From JBLXBZ01 sp048265185 (GTDB lineage Bacteria; Pseudomonadota; Alphaproteobacteria; Rhizobiales; Stappiaceae), in NCBI GenBank assembly GCA_048265185.1, contig JBLXBZ010000002.1:62001-126000 (forward strand): a stretch of DNA of 64,000 nt, given 5' to 3'. The translations under genes and the position numbers were made by a program. Positions 33,238-42,747 of this stretch are shown in pieces; the stretch's first letter is position 1; the number at the start of each line of letters is the position of its first letter. Below the pieces are notes generated by a model. That model saw nothing but the letters and a program-made list of their open reading frames with translations, did no database searches and was not told the origin of the DNA.

Positions 33238-34464
33238 TTACTGGACGCCGTAGCGTTTTAGCCATTCTTTCTCCAGTCGCTCCATCCAGCTTGAGTGCGG
33301 CTCGGAGAGCGAGATCCCCAATTGCGCGGGCGTTAAGGTGGCGACTCCCAGGTCAAGGGCGTCAAATCTGGCTTTGTCCTCCGTCTTCAGGCTTTTGATA
33401 TCAAGAACTGTCGGATCTCCCCAAACTTCCGGGTCTTGCTTGTGGGCCTGTGCTTCCGGGGAGAGGAGGAAATTCGCTGTGACCAGCGCCCCCGCCTTGG
33501 CGTTGGCGTTATAGGGGATCGCCAGAAAGTGAGCGTTGCCGATGGTGCCAGTTCCAAACACGAAGGTGCGGGCGCTGTTCGGCAGTTCGCCATTGGCGAT
33601 AGCGGCGGAGGCGTCGGCGGGATTATGGGTGAAGGCGATGTCGATGGCGCCGTCTCCAAGAAGTTGGCGCATCACCGCTGCGTTTTGGGGGAACGCCCGG
33701 CCGGAGCGCCACAGATTGGGGTGCAGCGCGTCAAGAAATGCGAACAGAGGCGCCGTGTCTTCGGCAAAGCGATTTTCAACTACGGGTTGTTGCAGTTTCG
33801 ACGGATCGTCGATCAAGTCGTGGAGCGCTTGCTTGAGAAAGGTGGAGCCATAGAAATTCGGCGGCTGGGGGTAGGTGAAGCGTCCGGGACGCTCGCTCAC
33901 ATATTCCGCCAGCTCTTGTAGCGAGCGCGGGGGGGTGGGTGTGCGCTCAAGGTCATAAATGAAAACCAGTTGCGCCATGCCCCATGGGCTTTCGAGGCCT
34001 TCGACGGCTTGAGCGAAATCCGTGGTGATCGCAGGCTTGCCGGCCACGTCTACATATTTCCAGTTCGGCAGCGCGTCGGCCCAACCGGGAGCGAATAACA
34101 GCCCGGCGTTTTTCAAGGCGTGGAAATTCTCTCCATTGATCCAGACCAGGTCAACGGAGCCGCCGCTGTCGCGCCCGGCTGCTTTTTCCGCGACGACCTT
34201 TGAAACGACGCTGGCGGTGTCGGCGACTTTCACGTGCTCAAGGGTCACGTCATACCGTTCTTTTATGGCCTCTGCAGCCCAGTCGATATAAGCGTTTATT
34301 CTTGGTTCTCCGCCCCATGCGTTGAAATATACGGTTTCGCCTTTGGCGCTTTTCAGCACTTGCGCCCAGTTTTTCGGATCGACGTCCGCCGCGCCGACGG
34401 TGGACGCGCTGAGCAAAAATGCGACCGCAAAAGCAGGTAAACGCCTCATTTTGAGAATTCCCAT
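33238..34464 (-). CDS. ABC importer periplasmic binding protein, YnjB-like
   Basis: 408 residues with an N-terminal signal peptide (cleavage probably after STVGA, about residue 25). If translation starts at the second Met (34449), the protein has 403 residues; no strong ribosome-binding site decides between them. The mature part shows family features such as VYFNAWGGEPRINAYIDWA, VDLVWINGENFHALKNAGLL and ESPWGMAQLVFIYD. These resemble YnjB and distant iron or thiamine binding proteins of the type II fold. First gene of the importer operon. Confidence 0.92.
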   Translation of the reverse strand: MGILKMRRLPAFAVAFLLSASTVGAADVDPKNWAQVLKSAKGETVYFNAWGGEPRINAYIDWAAEAIKERYDVTLEHVKVADTASVVSKVVAEKAAGRDSGGSVDLVWINGENFHALKNAGLLFAPGWADALPNWKYVDVAGKPAITTDFAQAVEGLESPWGMAQLVFIYDLERTPTPPRSLQELAEYVSERPGRFTYPQPPNFYGSTFLKQALHDLIDDPSKLQQPVVENRFAEDTAPLFAFLDALHPNLWRSGRAFPQNAAVMRQLLGDGAIDIAFTHNPADASAAIANGELPNSARTFVFGTGTIGNAHFLAIPYNANAKAGALVTANFLLSPEAQAHKQDPEVWGDPTVLDIKSLKTEDKARFDALDLGVATLTPAQLGISLSEPHSSWMERLEKEWLKRYGVQ

Positions 34465-34561
34465 CGTAGTTTCATCGCTGTGGCATGAGTTGTAGGCATT
34501 TGGGCGCTCACGTCAAAACAAGCCTTTGTGAGGGCCTGCGCGTTTTTGCGCGCGGAATTAT

Positions 34562-35050
34562 TCAGTTGGGAATGGGCAGAATATGCGTGTCCTTCACCGC
34601 CTCCATCACGGCGTAAGTATTTGTCTCGCGCACGCCGGGAAGCGCCAGAACGCTGTCGGACAGAAATTTGCGGTAGGCGGACATGTCCCGCACTCGCGCC
34701 TTGATGAGATAGTCAAAACCGCCGGCGACCATGTGGCATTCCAGAACTTCCGGCGCTTTCGTCACAGCGTCCGCGAAGGCGTCAAACATGTCGCCTGTCG
34801 TGCGGTCAAGCTTCACCTGTACGAACACCAGCAGCCCCAAACCCAGCCTGACCGGGTCTAGCTGGGCGGAGAAGCCATGAATATAGCCTTCCCGTTGTAG
34901 GCGTTTTTGCCGTTCCGCCGTGGCTGTAGCCGATAGGCCAATTCTTTCGGAGAGCTCAAGATTGGTGATGCGTCCGTCTTGCTGAAGGGCTTTGAGAATT
35001 TTACGGTCAAGTCGGTCTAAATCAGTGATACTGTCGGTAATTTTAGACAT
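34562..35050 (-). CDS. Lrp/AsnC-family regulator, probable PutR
   Basis: 162 residues. N-terminal winged helix (about 10-60): DLDRLDRKILKALQQDGRITNLELSERIG and ATAERQKRLQREG. The C-terminal RAM effector domain (about 70-155) has CHMVAGGFDYLIKARVRD. Divergent from putA with 123 bases between, the classical arrangement of the proline-responsive activator PutR in alphaproteobacteria. It probably binds proline and activates putA while controlling itself; this is inferred from position. Confidence 0.93.
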   Translation of the reverse strand: MSKITDSITDLDRLDRKILKALQQDGRITNLELSERIGLSATATAERQKRLQREGYIHGFSAQLDPVRLGLGLLVFVQVKLDRTTGDMFDAFADAVTKAPEVLECHMVAGGFDYLIKARVRDMSAYRKFLSDSVLALPGVRETNTYAVMEAVKDTHILPIPN

Positions 35051-35057
35051 TTTAGCG

Positions 35058-35095
35058 TATTATCCATTATTTTAGATAAATTTTGGTGAATAATA
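35058..35095. promoter_or_regulatory. Inverted repeat between the Lrp-type gene and putA, candidate operator
   Basis: TATTATCCA and TGAATAATA form a 9-bp inverted repeat with one mismatch, within AT-rich DNA directly upstream of the regulator start. Lrp-type proteins bind such AT-rich dyads, so it is a candidate PutR site. Confidence 0.4.
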
Positions 35096-35173
35096 AACAA
35101 AAAATGCGAATATCATAGTGAAAATTTCATGGCCAGCGCGCGAGATATCCGCGACGAAAATTTGGAGTGAATT

Positions 35174-38100
35174 ATGAGCCTGCCTGCTTCGAATAATGCG
35201 TCTGTCGCAGAGAAAATATCGCCGTTTCGCTCAGCCTACGCTCCTGCTGACGAGGGAGTGGTCAGGCAATTGTTGAACGCGGGGCGTTTCGATCCGGCGG
35301 CGGATATGCGAATCGACGATCGGGCGAGCGCCTATATTCAAGCGATCCGCTCTTCTCAGGGCGGTTTGGGCGGGGTGGAGGATTTCCTGCGCGAATATGG
35401 GCTGTCCACCCGGGAAGGGCTGGCGTTGATGGTTTTGGCGGAGGCGCTTTTGCGCGTTCCGGACGGGCGTACGGCGGATAAGCTGATTGAGGACAAGTTG
35501 GCCGCCGCGCGTTTTGACGATAGCGACGGAGGTAAGTCCGACACATGGCTGGTTTCCGCCTCCTCCTGGGCTTTGGGGGTGACGTCGCGGCTGTTGCATC
35601 CGGGAGAGGAGCCGAACACGGTGCTCTCCGCCTTGGTGAAACGCATGGGAATGCCGGCGGTGCGAACGGCGACGCGGCAGGCGATGCGGGTGCTGGGGCA
35701 TCAGTTCGTTCTGGGCGAAACGATCAAGGCGGCGTTGGAGCGGGCGCGCTCGCAAGAGGCCAAGGGCTATCGTTATTCCTATGACATGCTTGGGGAGGGC
35801 GCGCGCACCGCTGACGACGCGCAGCGCTACTTCCGGTCATACGCCAACGCCATTGAAGCGATCGGCGCCAAGGCGGGGGCAAAGCCCTTGCCGGAGCGTC
35901 CCGGCATTTCGGTCAAGCTTTCGGCGTTGCATCCGCATTATGAAGCGGTTCATGGATCGAGGGTGCGCGACGAGCTGGTTCCCAAATTGCTTGAACTGGC
36001 GAAAATGGCCAAGGCCCATAATTTGAATTTCACCGTTGACGCGGAAGAAGCGGACCGGCTGGAGATTTCGTTGGATGTGTTCGCCGCGGCCGCGAGCGAT
36101 GAAGCGCTTGCGGGATGGGACGGATTTGGCCTCGCCATTCAAGCCTACCAGAAGCGGGCGAGCGAAGTCGTGGATTGGGTTATCGATCTGGCGCGAGCTC
36201 TTGATCGGAAATTCATGGTGCGTTTGGTCAAGGGGGCCTATTGGGACACGGAAATCAAGCGGGCGCAGGAGCGCGGCCTTGACGACTACCCTGTTTTTAC
36301 TCGTAAGGCGGCCACGGATTTGTCCTATCTGGCCTGCGCTCGGGCGATGCTGGAGGCGCGCGACGTTCTCTATCCGCAATTCGCCACCCATAATGGCTTG
36401 ACCGTCGCCTCTATTATTGAGCTGGCGGGAGATAGGGGCGGGTTTGAATTTCAGCGTCTTCACGGAATGGGCGAGAGCTTGTTCAAGACGGTGGTTGAGA
36501 AGGAGAAGTTTCCTTGTCGGATTTACGCTCCGGTTGGCGGCCACCGCGATCTTCTGGCCTATCTGGTGCGCAGGTTGCTGGAAAATGGCGCTAACTCGTC
36601 TTTCGTCTCGGCGGTGGGCGACGCCAGCGTGCCGATCAGCAAACTCCTGATGCGCCCGGACGCGCTGCTCGATCATGGCGCGAATGCGCGCAATAAGGCG
36701 ATCACCTTGCCGCTCGATCTCTATGGCGAGAGCCGAAAAAACTCCAAAGGCCTTGAATTTGGCTGCGCCGCTTCGCGCCAGCGACTTGTGGAGGGTATGG
36801 CGAAAACGGTGTTCCCGGCAGTGGAGGCCAGGCCTCTGATCTCAGGGATGAGATCATTCAAGGCGCCGGCGCGACGGGTGGTGTCTCCCACCGACGGAGC
36901 CACCTTGGCGGGGTCGGTGATCGATGCTGACGAGACTTGCGTCACGGCGGCTTTTGACGCGGCGAGCGAGGGGTTTCGGCGTTGGTCGCGCACGCCGGTT
37001 GAGGAGCGTGCGGCTATTTTGGAGCGCATGGGCGATTTGATGGAGCGCGACAGCGACCGGTTGATGGCCATTATGGCGATGGAGGGCGGCAAGACCTTGC
37101 CGGATGGTCTGGCGGAAGTGCGCGAGGCGGTGGACTTCTGCCGTTATTACGGCGCTCAAGCCAAAAGCCTTTTTGGTGACGGCACATTGATGCCTGGACC
37201 CACGGGAGAGGAAAACCGCTATCGCTTTCGTGGGCGCGGGGTGTTTGTGTGCATTTCCCCGTGGAATTTTCCTTTGGCGATTTTCCTGGGTCAGATCTGC
37301 GCGGCTCTCGTGTCTGGCGATACGGTGGTGGCGAAGCCTGCCGAGCAGACGCCGTTAATTGCTTTTGAAGCGGTAAAACTGCTGCATGAAGCGGGCTTGC
37401 CTGAAGACGCGTTGTGTTTTTTGCCCGGCGGGCGCGAACTTGGCGCGGCCATTGTGGATGAACCGCGCGTGGCTGGCGTTGCGTTCACTGGATCAACGGC
37501 CGCTGCGGCGGCCATTAACCGGGCGCTGGCGATGAAGGATGGGCCTATCGTGCCGTTGATTGCTGAAACCGGTGGGGTTAACGCCATGCTGGTTGACGCT
37601 ACGGCCTTGCCGGAGCAAGTGTGCGACGATGTGATGATGTCGGCGTTCCGTTCCGCGGGGCAGCGCTGCTCCGCTTTGCGTCTTTTGTACGTGCAGGAGG
37701 ATGTGGCGGATAAAATGTTGGAGATCCTCAAGGGCGCCGCCGCTGAATTGCATTTGGGCGACCCGTTCAAGCCGGAGACGGATATTGGTCCGGTTATTGA
37801 CCGAACGGCGCGGGAAAGACTTTTGACCCATGTGAGGGATATGGAGCAAAGTCAGAAGCTGGTGTTTGCCGGAGAGGCGCCGGCGGGCGCATTGTCCGGC
37901 GGCAACTGGGTTGCGCCGCATATCATAGAGCTTGACAGTCCAGACGCCCTGACCAGTGAAACTTTCGGCCCGATCTTGCATGTGGTGCGTTATGCGGCGA
38001 AGGATCTGCCGAAGATGTTGGACACGATCGCCGCGACGGGTTACGGGCTAACGCTCGGAGTGCATAGCCGTATCGACGCCACGGTCAAACAAGTGGTCGA

Positions 38101-38308
38101 CCGTCTGGCGGTGGGCAATGTTTACGTCAACCGCAACACCATTGGCGCGGTGGTTGGAACCCAGCCTTTCGGCGGCTCCGGCCTGTCTGGAACCGGGCCT
38201 AAAGCGGGCGGTCCCAACTATTTGACGCGCTATGCGTTGGAGCAGGTCGTGTCAATCAACACGGCGGCGGCGGGGGGGAACGCCAGCCTGATCGCCATGT
38301 CGGAGTGA
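35174..38308 (+). CDS. putA: Bifunctional proline dehydrogenase / P5C dehydrogenase
   Basis: 1044 residues. Oxidises proline to glutamate in two steps with substrate channelling. The FAD proline dehydrogenase barrel spans about 90-450 (GVEDFLREYGLSTREG start region; SVKLSALHPHYEA; RLVKGAYWDTEIKRAQ). The aldehyde dehydrogenase half spans about 520-1010 with PWNFPLAIFLGQ, Glu798 in AETGG and catalytic Cys832 in SAGQRCS. It lacks the ribbon-helix-helix repressor domain of enterobacterial PutA, so regulation falls to the divergent Lrp-type protein. GGAG precedes the ATG. Converges with hrpB. Confidence 0.98.
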   Translation: MSLPASNNASVAEKISPFRSAYAPADEGVVRQLLNAGRFDPAADMRIDDRASAYIQAIRSSQGGLGGVEDFLREYGLSTREGLALMVLAEALLRVPDGRTADKLIEDKLAAARFDDSDGGKSDTWLVSASSWALGVTSRLLHPGEEPNTVLSALVKRMGMPAVRTATRQAMRVLGHQFVLGETIKAALERARSQEAKGYRYSYDMLGEGARTADDAQRYFRSYANAIEAIGAKAGAKPLPERPGISVKLSALHPHYEAVHGSRVRDELVPKLLELAKMAKAHNLNFTVDAEEADRLEISLDVFAAAASDEALAGWDGFGLAIQAYQKRASEVVDWVIDLARALDRKFMVRLVKGAYWDTEIKRAQERGLDDYPVFTRKAATDLSYLACARAMLEARDVLYPQFATHNGLTVASIIELAGDRGGFEFQRLHGMGESLFKTVVEKEKFPCRIYAPVGGHRDLLAYLVRRLLENGANSSFVSAVGDASVPISKLLMRPDALLDHGANARNKAITLPLDLYGESRKNSKGLEFGCAASRQRLVEGMAKTVFPAVEARPLISGMRSFKAPARRVVSPTDGATLAGSVIDADETCVTAAFDAASEGFRRWSRTPVEERAAILERMGDLMERDSDRLMAIMAMEGGKTLPDGLAEVREAVDFCRYYGAQAKSLFGDGTLMPGPTGEENRYRFRGRGVFVCISPWNFPLAIFLGQICAALVSGDTVVAKPAEQTPLIAFEAVKLLHEAGLPEDALCFLPGGRELGAAIVDEPRVAGVAFTGSTAAAAAINRALAMKDGPIVPLIAETGGVNAMLVDATALPEQVCDDVMMSAFRSAGQRCSALRLLYVQEDVADKMLEILKGAAAELHLGDPFKPETDIGPVIDRTARERLLTHVRDMEQSQKLVFAGEAPAGALSGGNWVAPHIIELDSPDALTSETFGPILHVVRYAAKDLPKMLDTIAATGYGLTLGVHSRIDATVKQVVDRLAVGNVYVNRNTIGAVVGTQPFGGSGLSGTGPKAGGPNYLTRYALEQVVSINTAAAGGNASLIAMSE

Positions 38309-38334
38309 CGCGGAGCGGCTGTATTTTGCTGCCG

Positions 38335-40806
38335 TCATTTTCGTGGCTTGACGCGGTGGGTGGGCGCCGCGTCAAGCGGGTTGTCCGGCCAAGGATGTTT
38401 CGGGTAGCGCCCCTTCATGTCCGCCTTCACGTCAGACCATGAGCCTCGCCAGAATTGGGGCAAGTCGCGGGTGATTTGAATCGGGCGATGCGCTGGGGAC
38501 AGCAGTTCTAAAATCAGAGGAACTTCGCCGCCGGCGACGCTTGGATGTTGATCGAGACCGAAAAGCTCCTGCACCCTAATGGAGAGGGTTGGACCTTCCG
38601 CGCGGGCGTAATCAATGGCGACGCGCGAACCGGATGGAGCGTCAAAATGGCTGGGAAGCAAACGCTCCAGCTCAGCCATTTTATCCCAGGGGAGAAGCGT
38701 TGACAGGGCTGCCCCCAAAACCTCCGCGTCGATTTGCGAAAGTTTGACTTTCCCCGCCAGGAAGGGCGCCAGCCAATTCTCCAACGCGTTCGAAAGCGCG
38801 GCGTCCGAGAGGTCAGGCCATTCGTCGCCAAGAGAGCTGCGGAGAAAATTAACCCGACCACGCAACCGCAACTGGGTCTTTGTCCAGGGAAGCCGGCCGA
38901 CGCCCTGTTTTGCGATCAGCGCGAGAAGGGCTTTGACGATGGCGTCTTCGTCGGGGTGCGGGTCGATCTCGTCCGCGAGAACAACTTGACCATAGAGGCG
39001 TTTGCGCCGGGCGCGAATTTCCCCCGATGGAGAAAAAGAGACGATTGTTTTCGTCTCGATCTGGTCGGCGAATAAATCTTCTATGGTTTGGCGGTCTATG
39101 GGCGCGGCGAGGGCTATGCGTCCCCGGGCGGCGGTGCCCTGCACGTCGGCGATCACCAGAAATGGTTCCTGGGTAAGCGGCGCGTCTGTGTCGAGAAGCG
39201 CGCCCCGGCCATTGGCCATGCGGTATCCGCCGGAACTGTCCCGCCTTTGCGCCACGCGGTCGGGATAGGCGAGGGCGAGAAGCCGGCCGCATGACTCCAG
39301 ACCAACGGCGGGGCGCGGCTTTTTTTCGCCGGTGGTTTGTTGCAACCAGCGGGCGGCGAGGCGCCGGGCTTCCTTAATGCGAGGCGCTGCGCCTGTGCGC
39401 AGAACCTGTATCCGCTCGCCAAGATTATGGGCGCGGCCAAACAGGAGTGGGTCAGATAAAACCACGGCGATTTCGCTGGCGAGGCCGCCAAGGTCTTCAC
39501 GCGCCGCCGTCAGCAGCATGCGCCCAAGACGCGGCGGCAGGGGAAGAGCCGACAATCGGCGGCCAAATGAGGTGATGCGCCCTTGTTCGTCCAGAACGCC
39601 AAAGGCGCGCAGACTTTCGCGCGCCTCCTTCCATGCGCCGGCAGGCGGGGTGTCCAGAAACGAAAGATCGCTTGGCTCGCTCACTCCCCAGGCCGCCAGA
39701 TCAAGCGCCAGACGAGAAAGGTCGGTCTCCATAATGGCGGGGGCGTCCTGAGGGGGAAGGGCTGAAGTTTGTGGAGCGTCCCACAAGCGGTAACAGACGC
39801 CGGGCTGGGTTCTGCCCGCCCGCCCGCGGCGCTGATCGGCGGAAGCGCGTGAGACTTTTTCAGTGGCGAGGCGCGTCAGCCCAATGCCGGGTTCATAACG
39901 CGGAACGCGGGCGAGGCCGCTGTCGATTACAATGCGAACGTCTTCGATGGTGAGCGACGTCTGGGCGATGGACGTGGCGAGAACCACTTTTCGCCGCCCC
40001 TTGCTGGCGGGGCGAATGGCGTGGTCCTGTTCTTTCGGGTCCATGGCGCCAAACAAGGGCGCCACGTCAACATTCGGGGGCAATTTGTCCTTGAGCAAAC
40101 GGGCGGTTCTGTGAATTTCGCCTTGCCCGGGAAGAAAGGCGAGAACGGAGCCGTCGTCTTCGCGCAGCGCATGCTGGATGGAGCGGGCCATGTGGTCCTC
40201 GGCTCGGCCGGGAGAGCCTTTTCCCAAGTAGCGCGTTTCTACGGGAAAAGCGCGCCCTTTGCTTGAAATAATCGGCGCGTCGTTCATCAGCTGGGCGACG
40301 CGCGCCGCGTCGAGGGTCGCGGACATAGGCAGAATTCTGAGATCCTCGCGCAGCGCCCCCTGAACGTCCAGAGCTAGAGCCAATCCAAGGTCGCCGTCGA
40401 GAGAGCGTTCATGAAACTCGTCGAAAATCACCGCGGCGACGCCGGATAGCTCCGGATCGTCGAGGATCATTCGGGTGAATACGCCTTCCGTAACCACTTC
40501 AATTTGCGTTTCCGCGCTGACGCGCGTGTCCATGCGAACCCGGTAACCGATGGTCTGGCCGACGGTTTCTCCTCGGGAGGCGGCCATAAAGGCGGCGGCG
40601 GCGCGGGCGGCGAGGCGGCGAGGCTCCAGCATGATGACGCGCCCCCCATCCCGCCAAGACGCCTCCAGAAGGGCCAACGGCACGCGGGTGGTTTTGCCCG
40701 CGCCCGGCTCTGCGACCAGCACCGCATTGGGGTTGGCCTCAAGGGCGGCGAGCAATTCCTCCAGAACGTCATCGACTGGAAGGCGAGGGGGAGCGTGTGG
40801 TTTCAT
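38335..40806 (-). CDS. hrpB: ATP-dependent DEAH-type helicase HrpB
   Basis: 823 residues, the usual length. Superfamily 2 helicase: Walker A in EPGAGKTTRVPLALL, motif II as DEFHERS, motif VI as DQRRGRAGRTQPG, a helicase-associated domain in the middle, and the HrpB-specific C-terminal region with FLRSSLGDEWPDLSD and LPQFWRGSWSDVKADMKGRYPKHPWP. Role in RNA metabolism is poorly defined in bacteria. Ends 26 bases from the putA stop. Confidence 0.97.
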   Translation of the reverse strand: MKPHAPPRLPVDDVLEELLAALEANPNAVLVAEPGAGKTTRVPLALLEASWRDGGRVIMLEPRRLAARAAAAFMAASRGETVGQTIGYRVRMDTRVSAETQIEVVTEGVFTRMILDDPELSGVAAVIFDEFHERSLDGDLGLALALDVQGALREDLRILPMSATLDAARVAQLMNDAPIISSKGRAFPVETRYLGKGSPGRAEDHMARSIQHALREDDGSVLAFLPGQGEIHRTARLLKDKLPPNVDVAPLFGAMDPKEQDHAIRPASKGRRKVVLATSIAQTSLTIEDVRIVIDSGLARVPRYEPGIGLTRLATEKVSRASADQRRGRAGRTQPGVCYRLWDAPQTSALPPQDAPAIMETDLSRLALDLAAWGVSEPSDLSFLDTPPAGAWKEARESLRAFGVLDEQGRITSFGRRLSALPLPPRLGRMLLTAAREDLGGLASEIAVVLSDPLLFGRAHNLGERIQVLRTGAAPRIKEARRLAARWLQQTTGEKKPRPAVGLESCGRLLALAYPDRVAQRRDSSGGYRMANGRGALLDTDAPLTQEPFLVIADVQGTAARGRIALAAPIDRQTIEDLFADQIETKTIVSFSPSGEIRARRKRLYGQVVLADEIDPHPDEDAIVKALLALIAKQGVGRLPWTKTQLRLRGRVNFLRSSLGDEWPDLSDAALSNALENWLAPFLAGKVKLSQIDAEVLGAALSTLLPWDKMAELERLLPSHFDAPSGSRVAIDYARAEGPTLSIRVQELFGLDQHPSVAGGEVPLILELLSPAHRPIQITRDLPQFWRGSWSDVKADMKGRYPKHPWPDNPLDAAPTHRVKPRK

Positions 40807-40857
40807 GGCGCGGGTTTAGCCGCTTCCGGGCATTGGGAAAAGCGTAAAATGGACAGC

Positions 40858-41898
40858 TTATGAAGAGGCGACTTCCCGTGTCCAGCGGCGCCCGTCCAAC
40901 TCGACGGCGAAAAGCGAGGGGGTGCGGGCGAAAGCCGCAAGCCCTTCAAGCGCCGGGTTTGGGTGGTTGATAAGGAAGGTTGGAACGCCTTGCATCAGGT
41001 GGGCGTGGGGCGCCTTGGCTTCAAAGGAAGAGCGAAAGGCGCCGCTGTTCAAGTGGCGTTCGATTTTGCGCGGAATGCCGCCGGCCAGATAGACGCCTCC
41101 ACGCGCCAGGCACGAAATGGCGAAATCTCCCGCGACGCGCCCCAAGGCGCGGCAGAAGACTTCCATGGCGTGGCCTGCGACCGGGTCTCCGTGGTCCGCG
41201 GCGTTGGTTACATCCGCGGCGTCACCGAAGTTTCTGATCTCATTGTCGGCCGCCGCCACGGCATGGGCCAGACGAGGAAGCCCCGAGCCGCTGATGATGT
41301 GCTCGGCGCTGATGCGTCCATCTTTCATGGGCGGGATATGAGCCCAGATACGGTATTCATCTTCACCGACGGGTCCGAGCTCCACATGTCCGCCTTCACC
41401 GGGGATTGGAATCCATGTTTCGGCCGCGTGCACCATTGTCGCCGCTCCAAGGCCCGTTCCCGGACCGATTACGACTTTTGCGCCAAGAGGGGTGATCGCT
41501 CCTCCGCCGATCTGTTTCAGGTCGTCGCCCTCCAGGCCAGGGAGAGCCAGAGCCTGAGCTTCGAAGTCATTCAAAACGACGACGGTTTCAAAGCCAAGGC
41601 TCTCAATCAACCCCTTGGGTTCGATGATCCAGTCAGCGTTGGTTAAGGGAATTTGATCGCCGGTCACCGGTCCGGCCATGGCGATTACCGCGGTGCGGGG
41701 CATGAGCGACGTGTGATCCAGAACAGTGGTGGAGATCGCCTGAACGATGTCGGGAAAATCCGCCGTGCGCACAGGCTCAAAAGAATGAGCGGCGGCGTTG
41801 ACGTCCGAAACCAGCGCGAAACGGGTGTTGGTGCCGCCGACATCGGCCACGAGAACGGGAAAGCGAAGGCGCATCGCCGGGCGGTGAAGCGGGGTCAT
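40858..41898 (-). CDS. glk: Glucokinase
   Basis: 346 residues. Phosphorylates glucose to glucose-6-phosphate. Bacterial Glk fold, not ROK: phosphate-1 motif VADVGGTNTRFAL, adenosine region GPGTGLGAATMV, and GEGGHVELGP. I use the ATG at 41898 because it overlaps the mgsA stop (ATGA), suggesting coupling; a second ATG at 41874 just before the core is possible. It is the second gene of a two-gene unit with methylglyoxal synthase. Confidence 0.95.
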   Translation of the reverse strand: MTPLHRPAMRLRFPVLVADVGGTNTRFALVSDVNAAAHSFEPVRTADFPDIVQAISTTVLDHTSLMPRTAVIAMAGPVTGDQIPLTNADWIIEPKGLIESLGFETVVVLNDFEAQALALPGLEGDDLKQIGGGAITPLGAKVVIGPGTGLGAATMVHAAETWIPIPGEGGHVELGPVGEDEYRIWAHIPPMKDGRISAEHIISGSGLPRLAHAVAAADNEIRNFGDAADVTNAADHGDPVAGHAMEVFCRALGRVAGDFAISCLARGGVYLAGGIPRKIERHLNSGAFRSSFEAKAPHAHLMQGVPTFLINHPNPALEGLAAFARTPSLFAVELDGRRWTREVASS

Positions 41899-42326
41899 AC
41901 GCCCGCGCTCACGATTTCGGGTGTAGATGATGTCGTGGCGAGCCCGGCAAGACGTGCGGAGCGAAGTAAGATTTCGGCCGTCGTGCGGTTGAGCGCCATT
42001 GGAATGTCATAGACAAGCGCCAGACGCATCAGGGCTTTGACGTCAACGTCATGGGGAAGCGGCGTCAAGGGATCGACGAAAAAAATCAAACCGTTCAGGC
42101 GCCCTTCTGCGATCAATGCGCCGATCTGCTGGTCCCCTCCCAATGGGCCGCTCTTCAGTCGTTTGACGGTTAGTTCCGGGCAAGCGTCCTGTATTCTGCC
42201 TCCGGTGGTGCCTGTGGCCGCCAATTTATAAGCGGCCAATTTACTCACGTTACGTTTTGCGAAATCAACCATATCGTCTTTTTTCGCATCATGGGCAATC
42301 AGGGCGAGAGCTGGTTGTTCGTTCAT
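41895..42326 (-). CDS. mgsA: Methylglyoxal synthase
   Basis: 143 residues. Converts dihydroxyacetone phosphate to methylglyoxal and phosphate, a bypass that relieves phosphate limitation or sugar-phosphate excess. Conserved elements: LIAHDAKKDDMVDF, ATGTTGGRI, SGPLGGDQQIGALI, and FFVDPLTPLPHDVDVKALMR with the catalytic Asp and His. First gene of the mgsA-glk pair, with a 420-base upstream region shared with the divergent SorC-type gene. Pairing with glucokinase may balance sugar entry with overflow. Confidence 0.97.
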   Translation of the reverse strand: MNEQPALALIAHDAKKDDMVDFAKRNVSKLAAYKLAATGTTGGRIQDACPELTVKRLKSGPLGGDQQIGALIAEGRLNGLIFFVDPLTPLPHDVDVKALMRLALVYDIPMALNRTTAEILLRSARLAGLATTSSTPEIVSAGV

Positions 42327-42747
42327 CGTGCCGCCTATTTTATTTGCTTATCAAATTAATTGTAACCTGCTTCGCGTCAAACAGGAAACTTAATTTTTAA
42401 GCCTATGAACAAATGCCGCGCGCAGACTTATAAATCTGCGTTTCGGATTGCGTCTATATGTTACTTCTAGAACTTTCTCCAAATTATTGAAGCAATATGC
42501 TCCGGTTCGGCCATGATAGGGAATTACGTGGTAGAAAATCGGCGCAGGATACTCTTCAGGACTTGACCATTTGTTAAGGTCTATGCAAGCTCACTTGTTG
42601 AAATAAATCTCGTTCACTGAATATTTTTTCGATTCTCCGATGTGTTTACGCTTTGTTGGCGGATTGGCTTGGATGAGACGTCATTGACGAAATGGATTGA
42701 GCGCTTTTCTTTTTGGCGGGCGCTCCAGTTTAAAGAGAGGGCGATAA
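42327..42747. other. Divergent regulatory region between mgsA and the nucleoside operon
   Basis: About 420 bases, AT-rich in the first half. Promoters for mgsA-glk (minus) and the nucleoside operon regulator (plus) must lie here. I see no gene and cannot assign an operator. Confidence 0.4.

Noticed and set aside
35837..36676. A 279-codon open frame antisense to putA
   Set aside because: Overlaps the conserved proline dehydrogenase domain; composition typical of a GC-rich shadow frame.
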